Source of the DNA: Scatomorpha gallistercoris
GTDB lineage: Bacteria > Bacillota > Clostridia > Oscillospirales > Oscillospiraceae
DNA length: 64,000 bases
NCBI GenBank assembly: GCA_018713005.1
Contig: DVFX01000015.1
Coordinates: forward strand, 1 to 64,000
Direction: 5' to 3'
A program made the position numbers and the translations under genes. Shown here piece by piece: positions 23,496 to 31,813 of this stretch (positions are counted from its first letter, which is position 1; the number at the start of each line of letters is the position of its first letter). The notes beneath the pieces are model-generated. The model was not told where the DNA came from. It made no database searches and worked only from the letters and a program-made list of their open reading frames with translations.

Positions 23496-24917
23496 TCAAT
23501 CACCCTTGCGGTTGTGCAGTATCTGGCAAATGCTTTCTATGCGTGTCCGCAGGGCCTCTTCGCTGTATTCGCGATCGTCCCAGAAGTCCGCCTCAATGTA
23601 GAAATGGGGGACACCGGTGGCTTCCTGTACTATTTCGGAGCACATTTTTTGATGTGCGCCTAGCCAGCGATCAAAGTCAAAGAAGCCCATTATCATGCCG
23701 TCGGGATGATTTGCCTGTACCTTTTCGATCATAGACTGGGCTTCGTAGCCCATGTTCTGGCCCAACGGCATTTTTAGCCACTGTTCGGCCATGCCCATAT
23801 ACGGGTCATCTCCATATTCCGAGGGTTTCATCTGGCTTCTGCTCGGGGTCAGCGTCTGGCTGAAGGTTGTGGCTACGCCGTTTTCGCGGAAGATGCGGTC
23901 TATCCAGGGGATGCACCAGGGTACGAAATAGAAGCCGACCTTCGGAGAGCCCTTGGGAAGGATGCCTTCGCCGGATTTGACCGCCGCCTGGAGTTCCTTG
24001 ATGAGAATGTCTATGGCCTCCTCAAGGTATTTGTAGCCGTTGTTGAGCGGTACGCCGATGCCGTCCTGGAAAAGCACCAAGGAGGCTCCGCCTACCGGAA
24101 CGGGGTCGCTGTTGCAGACGAGGTTGCCGAGTATGCCGAGCTTAAAGAGGTAGCGCCCGGAGTCGGCAAGAGCCTGCTTGAAATCCTCCTCAGTCGGATA
24201 GATGCCGGTTGCCTCGCTGATGGACTCAATGTCAGCCTTGATGACCTGGCTGAGGTACTTTATGCGGCTGTACTCGTCGTCGCACTCACCGTAATATGTG
24301 TCGTGAGGCACACGGCTGACAACGTATTTCCACTCTTCGCCTATGAGGCACTGTATGAGCTCGTCCGTTTTCGGCCCCTCGTCACAGTTAAAGCCCCAGC
24401 TCCATATGATATCTGGAGATGCTATAATGTCGGTTGCATACGCGGCCAGGCGGGTCTTGTTCAGCGGGCAGTGACGGCAGCCGTAATTGAAGCCGAGCTC
24501 TTCGGCCTTCGTTATGATGGGACCGGCCTTGTGGAAAAAGCCGTTGAGTGTTTTGACCAATATCAGGTCGGGGAAAGAGACGTGTACGTTATCTCCTCCT
24601 GCACGCTTAAAGGCGGTGTACGGGGTGACGACGGCAGGAAGTATGCCGTAGATTATTTTCTTGCCCTCCGCCTTGTACTGCTTTGTGTGAGCGACCTCGA
24701 TGAGCTCCCGGGTCCAGGCGCCGATGAGCTTGCGGACGCCGCGATATTTGACGTCCCAGTTTGCGGGAATGTACTCCTCAACTGCATAGCGCACGTCATC
24801 GTCGCTCAGACCGAGCGTGTCTGCGGTTTCCAACCAGCGAGGCATTATCTTCTCAAGCTCCTCGCCCTCAAATCCGGCCAGCTCCAGGAACCTTGCGTTT
24901 ATCTCTTTGCCTGCCAT
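23496..24917 (-). CDS. 2-hydroxyacyl-CoA dehydratase family subunit
   Basis: One of two subunits of an iron-sulfur enzyme of the 2-hydroxyglutaryl-CoA dehydratase/benzoyl-CoA reductase family, 473 residues. Such enzymes remove water from (R)-2-hydroxyacyl-CoA by a ketyl radical mechanism in amino-acid fermentation. Cysteines that could bind the cluster are in FNYGCRHCPLNKTR and WGFNCDEGPKT; the C-terminal part has MIMGFFDFDRWLGAHQK. It follows its partner gene with one base between stop and start. The substrate cannot be assigned. The ATPase that activates these enzymes is not encoded in the window. Confidence 0.85.
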   Translation of the reverse strand: MAGKEINARFLELAGFEGEELEKIMPRWLETADTLGLSDDDVRYAVEEYIPANWDVKYRGVRKLIGAWTRELIEVAHTKQYKAEGKKIIYGILPAVVTPYTAFKRAGGDNVHVSFPDLILVKTLNGFFHKAGPIITKAEELGFNYGCRHCPLNKTRLAAYATDIIASPDIIWSWGFNCDEGPKTDELIQCLIGEEWKYVVSRVPHDTYYGECDDEYSRIKYLSQVIKADIESISEATGIYPTEEDFKQALADSGRYLFKLGILGNLVCNSDPVPVGGASLVLFQDGIGVPLNNGYKYLEEAIDILIKELQAAVKSGEGILPKGSPKVGFYFVPWCIPWIDRIFRENGVATTFSQTLTPSRSQMKPSEYGDDPYMGMAEQWLKMPLGQNMGYEAQSMIEKVQANHPDGMIMGFFDFDRWLGAHQKMCSEIVQEATGVPHFYIEADFWDDREYSEEALRTRIESICQILHNRKGD

Positions 24918-24918
24918 C

Positions 24919-26085
24919 TCACTTGCCCTCCTTCAGATTTTCCACAAAGCTTTCGACACGGTTGCTGAGCGGCCCCATCTCCTCACGCGAATAGGAGTAG
25001 GCTGTCTCCAGCTTGAGCAGGGGAATATCCATTTCTCCAAGCCATTTGGCCACGCAGGTATATTCCATGTCGTATATCTCGTCGAAGGCCAGCTGATACC
25101 AGATGACGCCGTCGGCCTTGCCGGCGGACAGCAGCTCCTTCATGCGCTCAAAGCGCTGCTTCCAGGAGGGCTGGAAGAGGTTTATGGGCAGCTTGTCCAG
25201 GTAGCGGCTACGGGCAAAGCTCTCAATAAGGTCGCCGCTGGTGTCGACGTCGCACTCAGCTGCGCGGACTCCCTCGTCAAACATGTCTACAGGTACGGCG
25301 CAGCCGCAGCCGTCGAGCAGCCTCGGAAGCGTATAGTCGCCTGTCGCTATCACGCGCCCGGCCACCAGGACCCTCGGCGCATCCGCCGGCAGCCCCGCGG
25401 AGCCGTCGGACTCCAGCTGCGAACACAGAGACTCAAGCTCTTCGGCAAAAGACTCCGGATCGCCGGACAAAAAGCTTAGATGCTGCAGGCGCATGTAGTT
25501 TTCAAAGCCTATTGCGCAGCGCTCACGGCGGCGAAGGGCGTCAAGACGACGGAAGCCGGCGTTTATGCGGTTGGAGACCTCAAAGTTTTTAACGGCAGCT
25601 TCACGGTCCGGAGCCTTGCCGGTGACAGCCTCAACACGCTTCATAAGCTCTCTGAGCGAGTTGACATAGTAGCCGTATGCTATAGGCTTCTGCCAGTCGG
25701 CCGGTACGCCTAACTTGGCGAGCTTTACACCTTTGAATTCCAGCAGCTCGCTGATGCGGCCCACATGGCAGTCGGTTTCGGCCACGGTTACGAGATCTGC
25801 CTCCGGGGTAATAGGGTCCAGACCGAGCTCCAGGTATCCGGCCATTGAGCGGGCCAGCGGGTTCATGAAGCGGAGCATATAGTCCAGCACTGCCTCGGTG
25901 GGCTCAGGATCCCCGCCGCGGCACATAAAATATGTGTTCGCGCCTGAGGCCCTTATCATTTCCTCGGGGATAAAGACGCTGTTGTACTCGATTAGAGGTG
26001 TTCCCTCACGTTTCTCGCGCACCAGCTCCTTTACCCGCTGCTTGGACTGGCGGCTCAACTCCCGTACTGTACTGTTGATGTCCAA
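24919..26085 (-). CDS. 2-hydroxyacyl-CoA dehydratase family subunit
   Basis: Second subunit of the dehydratase, 388 residues, first in a two-gene operon. Family pattern: PLIEYNSVFIPEEMIRASGA near the N-terminus, then cysteines in YFMCRGGDPEP, AETDCHVGR and DMEYTCVAKWL, and VLVAGRVIATGDYTLPRLLD in the middle. Length fits the shorter subunit of HgdAB/HadBC-type enzymes. A perfect consensus promoter drives it. Oxygen sensitivity and the need for an activator ATPase follow from the family, not from this sequence. Confidence 0.85.
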   Translation of the reverse strand: MDINSTVRELSRQSKQRVKELVREKREGTPLIEYNSVFIPEEMIRASGANTYFMCRGGDPEPTEAVLDYMLRFMNPLARSMAGYLELGLDPITPEADLVTVAETDCHVGRISELLEFKGVKLAKLGVPADWQKPIAYGYYVNSLRELMKRVEAVTGKAPDREAAVKNFEVSNRINAGFRRLDALRRRERCAIGFENYMRLQHLSFLSGDPESFAEELESLCSQLESDGSAGLPADAPRVLVAGRVIATGDYTLPRLLDGCGCAVPVDMFDEGVRAAECDVDTSGDLIESFARSRYLDKLPINLFQPSWKQRFERMKELLSAGKADGVIWYQLAFDEIYDMEYTCVAKWLGEMDIPLLKLETAYSYSREEMGPLSNRVESFVENLKEGK

Positions 26086-26142
26086 GATGTGTTCCTCCTT
26101 ATATATAAAATAAACATAATTTCATTTTTTATCATGTAAATA

Positions 26143-26171
26143 ATTATAATCTTCGCCGATACTGCTGTCAA
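26143..26171 (-). promoter_or_regulatory. promoter of the dehydratase operon
   Basis: TTGACA (26166-26171), 17-bp spacer, TATAAT (26143-26148) on the minus strand: a perfect match to the vegetative consensus, suggesting high expression. Confidence 0.85.
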
Positions 26172-26189
26172 GTTAATAACAAATAATAT

Positions 26190-26229
26190 ATAAAATCCTC
26201 CCCGCGTTCAGTTTAACGCGGGGAGGACT
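26190..26229 (-). terminator. terminator of the foldase operon; right copy of a hairpin pair
   Basis: AATCCTCCCCGCGTT and AACGCGGGGAGGACT with a short loop. On the minus strand an AT-rich tail follows, so it ends the gene at 26232. Inverted near-copy of the hairpin at 23452-23487. Confidence 0.85.
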
Positions 26230-26231
26230 GT

Positions 26232-26642
26232 TTATTCGTTTACCAGATAGGTGGCAGATTCCGGCGAGCAGATTTCCACGGCGAGCTCACGGCATTCGCC
26301 GCCGACGTCCGCGTAGCCGCAAAAGCGCGCGCGGTCAAGGCCGAAGTGCTCGTCCATGACGTCGAGCCGCAGCTCCGGGCAGCGCTCGAGCAGCTCTGAA
26401 AGCGGGAGCTTTTCGCCGCAGAAGGTCCCAAAATTGCCGCGAGGAGAGAGAATGTACGCATAGCTCTCGCTCCATTTTACGGCGTGGAAAACAACGCGTC
26501 CGGAGCTTGTCATGTACGGCGGCTCCGGAGACTGCATGCCGTACTCGGTGATGAGGGTGAGCGCATCTCCGCTCACGGAAAAGCGCACGGGCATGTCATG
26601 CAGGGAATAGGGCGGCTCGGTAAAGGCGTAGTGTTTTTCCAT
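26232..26642 (-). CDS. hypothetical protein
   Basis: Soluble protein of 136 residues without signal peptide, membrane segment or recognised motif. It contains VRFSVSGDALTLITEYGMQS and many aromatic residues, consistent with a small beta-rich fold. The ATG at 26642 has GGAGG upstream. It is the last gene of a probable operon with the foldase and the thioesterase, ending at a strong terminator. No function is proposed. Confidence 0.7.
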   Translation of the reverse strand: MEKHYAFTEPPYSLHDMPVRFSVSGDALTLITEYGMQSPEPPYMTSSGRVVFHAVKWSESYAYILSPRGNFGTFCGEKLPLSELLERCPELRLDVMDEHFGLDRARFCGYADVGGECRELAVEICSPESATYLVNE

Positions 26643-26692
26643 TGCGTCCTCCAAATCTTTTTTTGCCCTCGCGGCGGCCTGGAGTGGCGGGA

Positions 26693-27211
26693 TTACTTTT
26701 TCAGCTCAGGGATGTCTATCTCGGCCGGGTCGTCGGGGGACTCGACAAGCTCCCAAATGTCGCCGTTGGTGGCGAGGTCGCCGATGACGGAGAGGGGCTG
26801 CTTCATATAGCGGGCGTGGCCGGTGGCCGCGACTGTTCCGTCGGGCAGGATTATCTCGCCCTCGCCGTCGAAGATGAGGCGGGTGTTGCGCGTAACACGC
26901 CCGGTCACTATGAGCGGTACGTCGTAGGGAACGGGGTGGCGGTAGCGCACATTGATATCTGCGGTGACGGCCCAGGTGTCCGGCTCGCTTACATTTATGG
27001 CGCGGCCCATCGTCTCGTCGAGCATGGAGCAGATGACGCCGCCGTGTACGCGTCCGGGGTAGCTCTGGTGCTTGAAGTCAGCGGTTATAAGCGCGGCGAT
27101 GGAGCCGTCCTCGAGCTCGTAAAAATTGGAGTGAAGGCCCCAGTCGTTGTTTATTCCGCAGACAAAGCAGTTGCCGGAGCTGTTGTGCTTGCGCACGACT
27201 TTCTTTTTCAC
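26693..27211 (-). CDS. hotdog-fold thioesterase (PaaI/4HBT superfamily)
   Basis: Predicted acyl-CoA thioesterase of 172 residues. The hotdog core shows HQSYPGRVHGGVICSMLDET (the catalytic-loop HGG pattern) and VTADINVRYRHPVP. An N-terminal CFVCG is typical of a clostridial subgroup. The GTG start at 27211 is chosen because GGAGGG lies seven bases upstream and the domain begins right after it. Downstream of the foldase gene. The acyl substrate is unknown. Confidence 0.85.
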   Translation of the reverse strand: MKKKVVRKHNSSGNCFVCGINNDWGLHSNFYELEDGSIAALITADFKHQSYPGRVHGGVICSMLDETMGRAINVSEPDTWAVTADINVRYRHPVPYDVPLIVTGRVTRNTRLIFDGEGEIILPDGTVAATGHARYMKQPLSVIGDLATNGDIWELVESPDDPAEIDIPELKK

Positions 27212-27235
27212 GTCTATCCCTCCTACATGACAGGC

Positions 27236-27259
27236 GGGGGAACCCCTGAGGGCTCCCCC
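27236..27259 (-). other. intergenic hairpin between foldase and thioesterase genes
   Basis: GGGGGA and TCCCCC enclose a second CCC/GGG stem. No T-run follows, so it may stabilise or partly terminate the foldase message. Confidence 0.45.
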
Positions 27260-27292
27260 GTATCCCGCGTTTGCGGATGTCAATCTGTCTCG

Positions 27293-28966
27293 TCAGGTCT
27301 TGGCGAACCAGTTGATGAAGCCGTTTATGCTCAGCGTGTACTGGGACACGAGCTCGGACTCCCAGGCGTCGTAGTCGGGCTGGCGAAGGCCCTCGGGAGC
27401 GCCGGTGGAGCTCAGGCCGAACTGGGCCAGGCAGTCATGGTAAGTGTAGTCGTCTGTGCCGACGAAGTAGACCAGATGATAGCCGGTGTAGTTGGTGGAC
27501 TCGACGAAAATTATCTCGTTGTCGCCGGGCTGGCGGGAGCTGTCGAAAATCCAGTCGTTTATCGGGTCGACCATCTGGTTCATGGCGACGTGCTCATAGA
27601 GGCCGCCGGTGCTGGCGTAGGCGCTGGAGCCGTTGGAGCCGGTGTCGTCGCTGTGAGTGTTGGCCAGGTTGGAGAAGGCGTCCTCGGTCTCGCCGGCCTC
27701 GACCCACTGGTCATAGATGCTGTTGATTTCATCCTCGGCGGCCTGAAGCTCCTCTTCGGAGAATTCTCCGTCCTCATCCTCGTCAACGGCCTGAATCAGT
27801 ATGTGGCGGAAGGAGACGCCGTTGTAGTCGGTGTTGTCGCTGCGGGAGTGGAAGACCACGACGTAGTAGCCGCTGCCGTCAACTTCGATGACGCCCACGT
27901 CGCCCTCGGCGCGGTCGGCGCTCAGCACCCACTCGGAGAAGGTGTCGGCAAAGGTGCTGCTGATGTTGTAGCCAAAGACGTTGCTGAGCTCGTTTATCTC
28001 GGCGCCCTCGACCTCATCGGCGACGGTTTCGGCAAAGTCCGCGCCGCCCTCGACGGCCTCGGCGATGCGGTCGGCAATCTCCCTGGCGTCGGCCATGGTG
28101 GCGTCGGTGACCTCCTCATTGGTCTCCTCCTCGCCGTCTTCGTTGGTCGTGGTGACCTCCTCGCGCTCAGCGGAGACCAGGTAGTAGTCGAGGGTCAGCG
28201 CGTCAAAGGCGTCGGCGTTCTCGTCGTAGTAGGCGTTGAGCTCATCGGAGGTGTACTCGAAACTGTCGAATACATCCTGGGAGTAGTCCTCGGCGATGTA
28301 CGCACGGGAGAGCAGGTTGCGGACAAGCTCGCTGTCCACGCCCTTGCCGTAGGTGGCGGCCAGATAGCCGTCGGCCCCGCGCAGATTGTAGTTCTCCGCC
28401 AGGGTGGCATAGGTGTCCATGGCGTCGTCAATAGCCTGGGAATCCTCCTCGGAGAGGGTGTAGCCCTCGTTGGTGGCGGCGTCGTACAGGGCGGTCACCT
28501 GGACCATGTTTTCCAGGGCGGTCTCACGGAAATAGTCGTCCCAGGTGAAGGTCTCGGGCGCGTTGTCGCCGGATAGGGAGTCGGGCATGGTCACGTTCAG
28601 GGCGGTGAGCATGCCGGTGTTGACCTCCTGCTCATCTAGGGCGTTGTTCGTGTTGAGCCCGATGAAGGAGAGATAGCTCTGGTACTGGTAGGTGAAGTTG
28701 TTGTAAGCGGTGTTGTAGTAGTACTGGTACTCCGCGTTGGTGAACTTGTAGTCGCCGATGGTCATGGCAGTGGTGCCGGTGTACAGCAGGTTCGTGTTCA
28801 GCAGCACTATCAGCACGACAAACACCGCTATGATAACGCCGACTATAGTCCATGTCCGGCGTTCCTTCTTGGCCTTCTTCTCGGCCTCGCGTTCCGCCAG
28901 AGTCTTCGGACTGGTCCCCGCTTCACGTTCGGCCTGACGCCGCTTCTTGTCCTGTGATGCGCTCAT
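27293..28966 (-). CDS. membrane-anchored parvulin-type peptidyl-prolyl isomerase (foldase)
   Basis: Extracytoplasmic folding factor related to PrsA/SurA, 557 residues. A highly charged cytoplasmic N-terminus (residues 1-38) precedes one transmembrane helix (about 39-60). Then follow a SurA-like helical chaperone region and a C-terminal rotamase domain starting at VSFRHILIQAV. Very acidic inserts (DEDEDGEFSEEE; TNEDGEEETNEE) interrupt the domains. There is no lipobox, unlike classical PrsA. Transcribed from a near-perfect promoter and followed by the thioesterase gene. Confidence 0.88.
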   Translation of the reverse strand: MSASQDKKRRQAEREAGTSPKTLAEREAEKKAKKERRTWTIVGVIIAVFVVLIVLLNTNLLYTGTTAMTIGDYKFTNAEYQYYYNTAYNNFTYQYQSYLSFIGLNTNNALDEQEVNTGMLTALNVTMPDSLSGDNAPETFTWDDYFRETALENMVQVTALYDAATNEGYTLSEEDSQAIDDAMDTYATLAENYNLRGADGYLAATYGKGVDSELVRNLLSRAYIAEDYSQDVFDSFEYTSDELNAYYDENADAFDALTLDYYLVSAEREEVTTTNEDGEEETNEEVTDATMADAREIADRIAEAVEGGADFAETVADEVEGAEINELSNVFGYNISSTFADTFSEWVLSADRAEGDVGVIEVDGSGYYVVVFHSRSDNTDYNGVSFRHILIQAVDEDEDGEFSEEELQAAEDEINSIYDQWVEAGETEDAFSNLANTHSDDTGSNGSSAYASTGGLYEHVAMNQMVDPINDWIFDSSRQPGDNEIIFVESTNYTGYHLVYFVGTDDYTYHDCLAQFGLSSTGAPEGLRQPDYDAWESELVSQYTLSINGFINWFAKT

Positions 28967-29058
28967 GCGTGTTTCATCCTTTTCTGTGGGGCGCGTGCCT
29001 GGAAGGCTTCCGGGCGTATACGGTCCCCGTTTTGTATTTTCGCTTGTATAGCTTTGGT

Positions 29059-29087
29059 ATTATAACGCAAAGACGCGCCTGTTTCAA
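29059..29087 (-). promoter_or_regulatory. promoter of the foldase operon
   Basis: TTGAAA (29082-29087), 17-bp spacer, TATAAT (29059-29064) on the minus strand. Confidence 0.8.
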
Positions 29088-29127
29088 GGCATAAATGTAA
29101 ATTAAACTTTTCTGCCGGGCACAGAGC

Positions 29128-29156
29128 TTGTGCCTGACCGCGTTTCATGGTAGAAT
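29128..29156 (+). promoter_or_regulatory. promoter of the NYN-domain gene
   Basis: TTGTGC (29128-29133), 17-bp spacer, TAGAAT (29151-29156) with an extended TG. A CTCACA-AGCA-TGTGAG hairpin (29161-29176) starts the leader. Confidence 0.6.
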
Positions 29157-29216
29157 ATAGCTCACAAGCATGTGAGAATAGCTAATCTACTATCGAAAGC
29201 AGTGATATATTTGCCA

Positions 29217-30053
29217 ATGGAAAACATGCGCCTCGCTGTTTTGATTGACGGCGACAACGCGCCGCGCGACTGCCTCAAGGGCATAATGGAGGAGATCGCA
29301 ATCTACGGCACGCCCATGATAAAGCGCATATACGGCGACTGGGCCAGCCACGGCCTGAGCTCGTGGAAGACGACGCTGCTTGAAAACGCCGTCACGCCCA
29401 AGCAGCAGTTTGCATACACGACGGGTAAGAACGCCACGGACAGCGCCATGATAATCGACGCCATGGACATACTCTACACCGGCAAGACCGACGGTTACGT
29501 CCTCGTCAGCTCGGACAGCGACTTCACGCCGCTGGCCATCCGCCTGCGCGAGAGCGGCATGTACGTCATCGGCATCGGCGAGGAAAAGACGCCGAAGGCC
29601 TTTGTCCAGGCCTGCGACAAGTTCATCCGCGTAGAGGTCATCCGCGACAAATACAAGAAGCCCGCCAAATCCGCAGGCAAGAGCGCGGCCAAGAGCGCGT
29701 CCGCGCGCAAGAGCACGGCCAAGGCGGCGGACAAGCCGGAGAAGGCCCCGGCGGCCAAGACGACGGCGAAAAAGGCGGCAGCCGCGCCTGCGGAGACCAA
29801 ACCGCCCGTGCCGGAGGACATCATCAATCTCATCGCGGACTCGGTCGCGGATTTGGCGGACGACGACGGCTGGATAGACATGTCCAACCTCGGCAACCTC
29901 ATTATAAAGAAGCAGCCGGACTTCGACCCTCGCACCTACGGCTTCGGCAAACTCTCGAACATGCTCAAGAACCTGGACCGCTTCGAACTCCAGGTGCGCG
30001 AGACCTCCGACCCCAACGTGCGTCCCATGTATGTCCGCGACGTCGAGGCGTAA
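29217..30053 (+). CDS. NYN domain protein with OST-HTH/LOTUS domain
   Basis: Predicted RNA-processing protein of 278 residues. The NYN (PIN-like nuclease) domain covers residues 1-140, with LAVLIDGDNAPRD and DGYVLVSSDSDFTPLAIRLRE supplying the acidic metal site. A linker of about 50 residues made of Lys, Ala and Ser resembles histone H1 tails. The C-terminal 75 residues form an OST-HTH/LOTUS domain (DGWIDMSNLGNLIIKK, then FDPRTYGFGKLSNML), a fold linked to RNA or G-quadruplex binding. No good ribosome binding site is visible; ATG at 29217 is the best start, with 29226 also possible. Confidence 0.85.
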   Translation: MENMRLAVLIDGDNAPRDCLKGIMEEIAIYGTPMIKRIYGDWASHGLSSWKTTLLENAVTPKQQFAYTTGKNATDSAMIIDAMDILYTGKTDGYVLVSSDSDFTPLAIRLRESGMYVIGIGEEKTPKAFVQACDKFIRVEVIRDKYKKPAKSAGKSAAKSASARKSTAKAADKPEKAPAAKTTAKKAAAAPAETKPPVPEDIINLIADSVADLADDDGWIDMSNLGNLIIKKQPDFDPRTYGFGKLSNMLKNLDRFELQVRETSDPNVRPMYVRDVEA

Positions 30054-30061
30054 GACAATTG

Positions 30062-30095
30062 AAAGCCCCTGTTTGCAGAAAACAGGGGCTTTTTC
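30062..30095 (+). terminator. terminator after the NYN gene
   Basis: AAAGCCCCTGTTT and AAACAGGGGCTTTTT with a five-base loop. Confidence 0.9.
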
Positions 30096-30171
30096 GCATA
30101 TTCCTGAAACCAAAACGCATTTTGCGCCGACTATATAAGTGAAAGCGGCCGCTTGGAAAGAGGTGATGCGC

Positions 30172-30708
30172 ATGGATGAGAACACCGCGCTCGGGCTGTT
30201 GTGCTCGGGCGACGAAGCCGCGCTGGGCTGGTTTATAGACCGCTACACCGGCTACGTTACGACGATAATCAGAAATATGCTCCTGCCGCGCCTGCCGGAG
30301 ACCGACGTGGACGAGGCCGTCGCAGATGTATTCATCGCGCTGTGGAAGAGCGCCGGACGCATAAGGCCCGGCGGGGCGCGCGCCTACCTGGCCGGAGTGG
30401 CCAGGAATAAGGCGCGAGACGCCCTGCGCGCAGCCCGCGCCGAGCTGCCGCTTGAGGACGACGCGCTGAGCATACCGGTGTCGGGACCGGACGAGGCCCT
30501 GACCGAGAGCGAGCTGCACGAGCGCACGCGCCGGGCGGTGGACGCCATGGGAGAGCCCGACCGGGAGATATTCCTGCGGCATTACTTCTACTGCCAGGGC
30601 GTGGCGGAGATTGCGCTGGCCCTGGACATGAACACCAACACCGTCAAGACCCGCCTCCGGCGCGGCCGGGAAAAGCTGCGCGAGGTGCTGACGAAGGGGG
30701 AAGCATAG
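30172..30708 (+). CDS. ECF-type RNA polymerase sigma factor (copy 1)
   Basis: Alternative sigma factor of 178 residues with region 2 (ALGWFIDRYTGYVTTII, VADVFIALWKSAGRI) and region 4 (AVDAMGEPDREIFLRH, then ALDMNTNTVKTRLRRGREKL). The start at 30172 has AGAGGTG at proper spacing and aligns with the second copy. The gene is one base from the membrane protein that probably acts as its anti-sigma factor. A second, clearly related pair follows at 31814-33648. Confidence 0.92.
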   Translation: MDENTALGLLCSGDEAALGWFIDRYTGYVTTIIRNMLLPRLPETDVDEAVADVFIALWKSAGRIRPGGARAYLAGVARNKARDALRAARAELPLEDDALSIPVSGPDEALTESELHERTRRAVDAMGEPDREIFLRHYFYCQGVAEIALALDMNTNTVKTRLRRGREKLREVLTKGEA

Positions 30709-30709
30709 C

Positions 30710-31696
30710 ATGGACATAAAGATTTCCGACCTCCTTACAGCTGCGGGCGTGACCGGCCTGCCCGGCCGGACCGAAGGCAGCCCGGAGCGCGTGCGCGAGG
30801 CGGTCACGGCCAGACTCAAGGAGGAAAAGATGAATACAAAGAAACGGCCGAGCAGGCTCCTGCGCACGGTTCTCATAGCCGCAGCCGTCGCTGCCGCGCT
30901 GGCAGTGGCGGGGATAGCGTACAACATGAACTTCGGAGAGATGTCTGTAGGCAAGGAGCAGGAGAGCGTTTACCGTGCAGAGCCGCGGGACGTGATAGAG
31001 ATTCCGCCGGCGGATTCGCCGGTCAGCCGGGCATTTGAGGAGCTCGACGACTTCAGGCGGGAGGTACAGTCAAAGCAGCCTGTCGGCTCGATAACGCAGG
31101 AAGAGCTCGAGCAGATTATGGAGGACAACGAGCGCATACGGCAGAAGTATTTTGAGCTTGCCGGGGAATATGGGCTGAAGCCGGGCAGAGAGGCGACCAG
31201 TGTTGATTCGGTTCAGGAGCTGGGCCGGAGCATTCACAACTCCCACATACTGCCGCCGGACGACCCGAGGGCGACCATAGCCTACGGGGCATACACGGAT
31301 ATAGGCACTATAGAATACATCGGCGGATTCACGCTCCCCGGCGGCGGTGTGGCGGATTACGGAATCGGTACGGCGACCAAGGGCACGATGTCCAGGCTCG
31401 GTACGGCGATTTATCTCGACGAGCTGGAGGAGTGGGACTACACGACGGCAGACGGCACTAATGTCCTGCTTGGCATAGCCGAGAGAAAAAGCCTGTTGTA
31501 CGTTGAGCTTGAACACTGTTACGTCCTCGCTGTGATTCGCGCCGGGTACGAGGGCGCGGACAGCGAAAGCGTTATATCCGAGTTCGACTGGAACCGGGGC
31601 GCCCACACGGCCATAACCCGCGACGACATCGAATACTTCGCGGACAACATAGACTTCGCAGCCATCGACGCCATTGCCGAGACAGGACAGAAGTAA
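30710..31696 (+). CDS. putative anti-sigma factor, single-span membrane protein
   Basis: Protein of 328 residues with a 45-residue cytoplasmic head, one transmembrane helix (about 47-68) and a large extracytoplasmic domain with no recognised fold. The topology and the position one base after the ECF sigma gene indicate a sigma-binding regulator. The extracytoplasmic part contains EELEQIMEDNERIRQKYFEL, a likely helix. It shares little sequence with the partner of the second sigma factor beyond the membrane segment, so the two may sense different signals. Confidence 0.75.
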   Translation: MDIKISDLLTAAGVTGLPGRTEGSPERVREAVTARLKEEKMNTKKRPSRLLRTVLIAAAVAAALAVAGIAYNMNFGEMSVGKEQESVYRAEPRDVIEIPPADSPVSRAFEELDDFRREVQSKQPVGSITQEELEQIMEDNERIRQKYFELAGEYGLKPGREATSVDSVQELGRSIHNSHILPPDDPRATIAYGAYTDIGTIEYIGGFTLPGGGVADYGIGTATKGTMSRLGTAIYLDELEEWDYTTADGTNVLLGIAERKSLLYVELEHCYVLAVIRAGYEGADSESVISEFDWNRGAHTAITRDDIEYFADNIDFAAIDAIAETGQK

Positions 31697-31702
31697 ACAC
31701 GC

Positions 31703-31731
31703 ATCCCCGCCCTTATGGGCGGGGATTTTTT
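31703..31731 (+). terminator. terminator after the first sigma/anti-sigma pair
   Basis: ATCCCCGCCC-TTAT-GGGCGGGGAT followed by TTTTT. Confidence 0.9.
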
Positions 31732-31813
31732 GAAATTTCCGCCGGGGTGAAACCTTTTTGCGGTTTTATGCGTTATGATAAACAGAAAGGCAAAGAGAAG
31801 GGCGGTGACGCGT

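Noticed and set aside
26642..28576. Long open frame on the plus strand (644 codons)
   Set aside because: It is antisense to the foldase and thioesterase genes, is built of Val/Gly/Ala-rich low-complexity sequence typical of GC-rich shadow frames, and has no domain or ribosome binding site.
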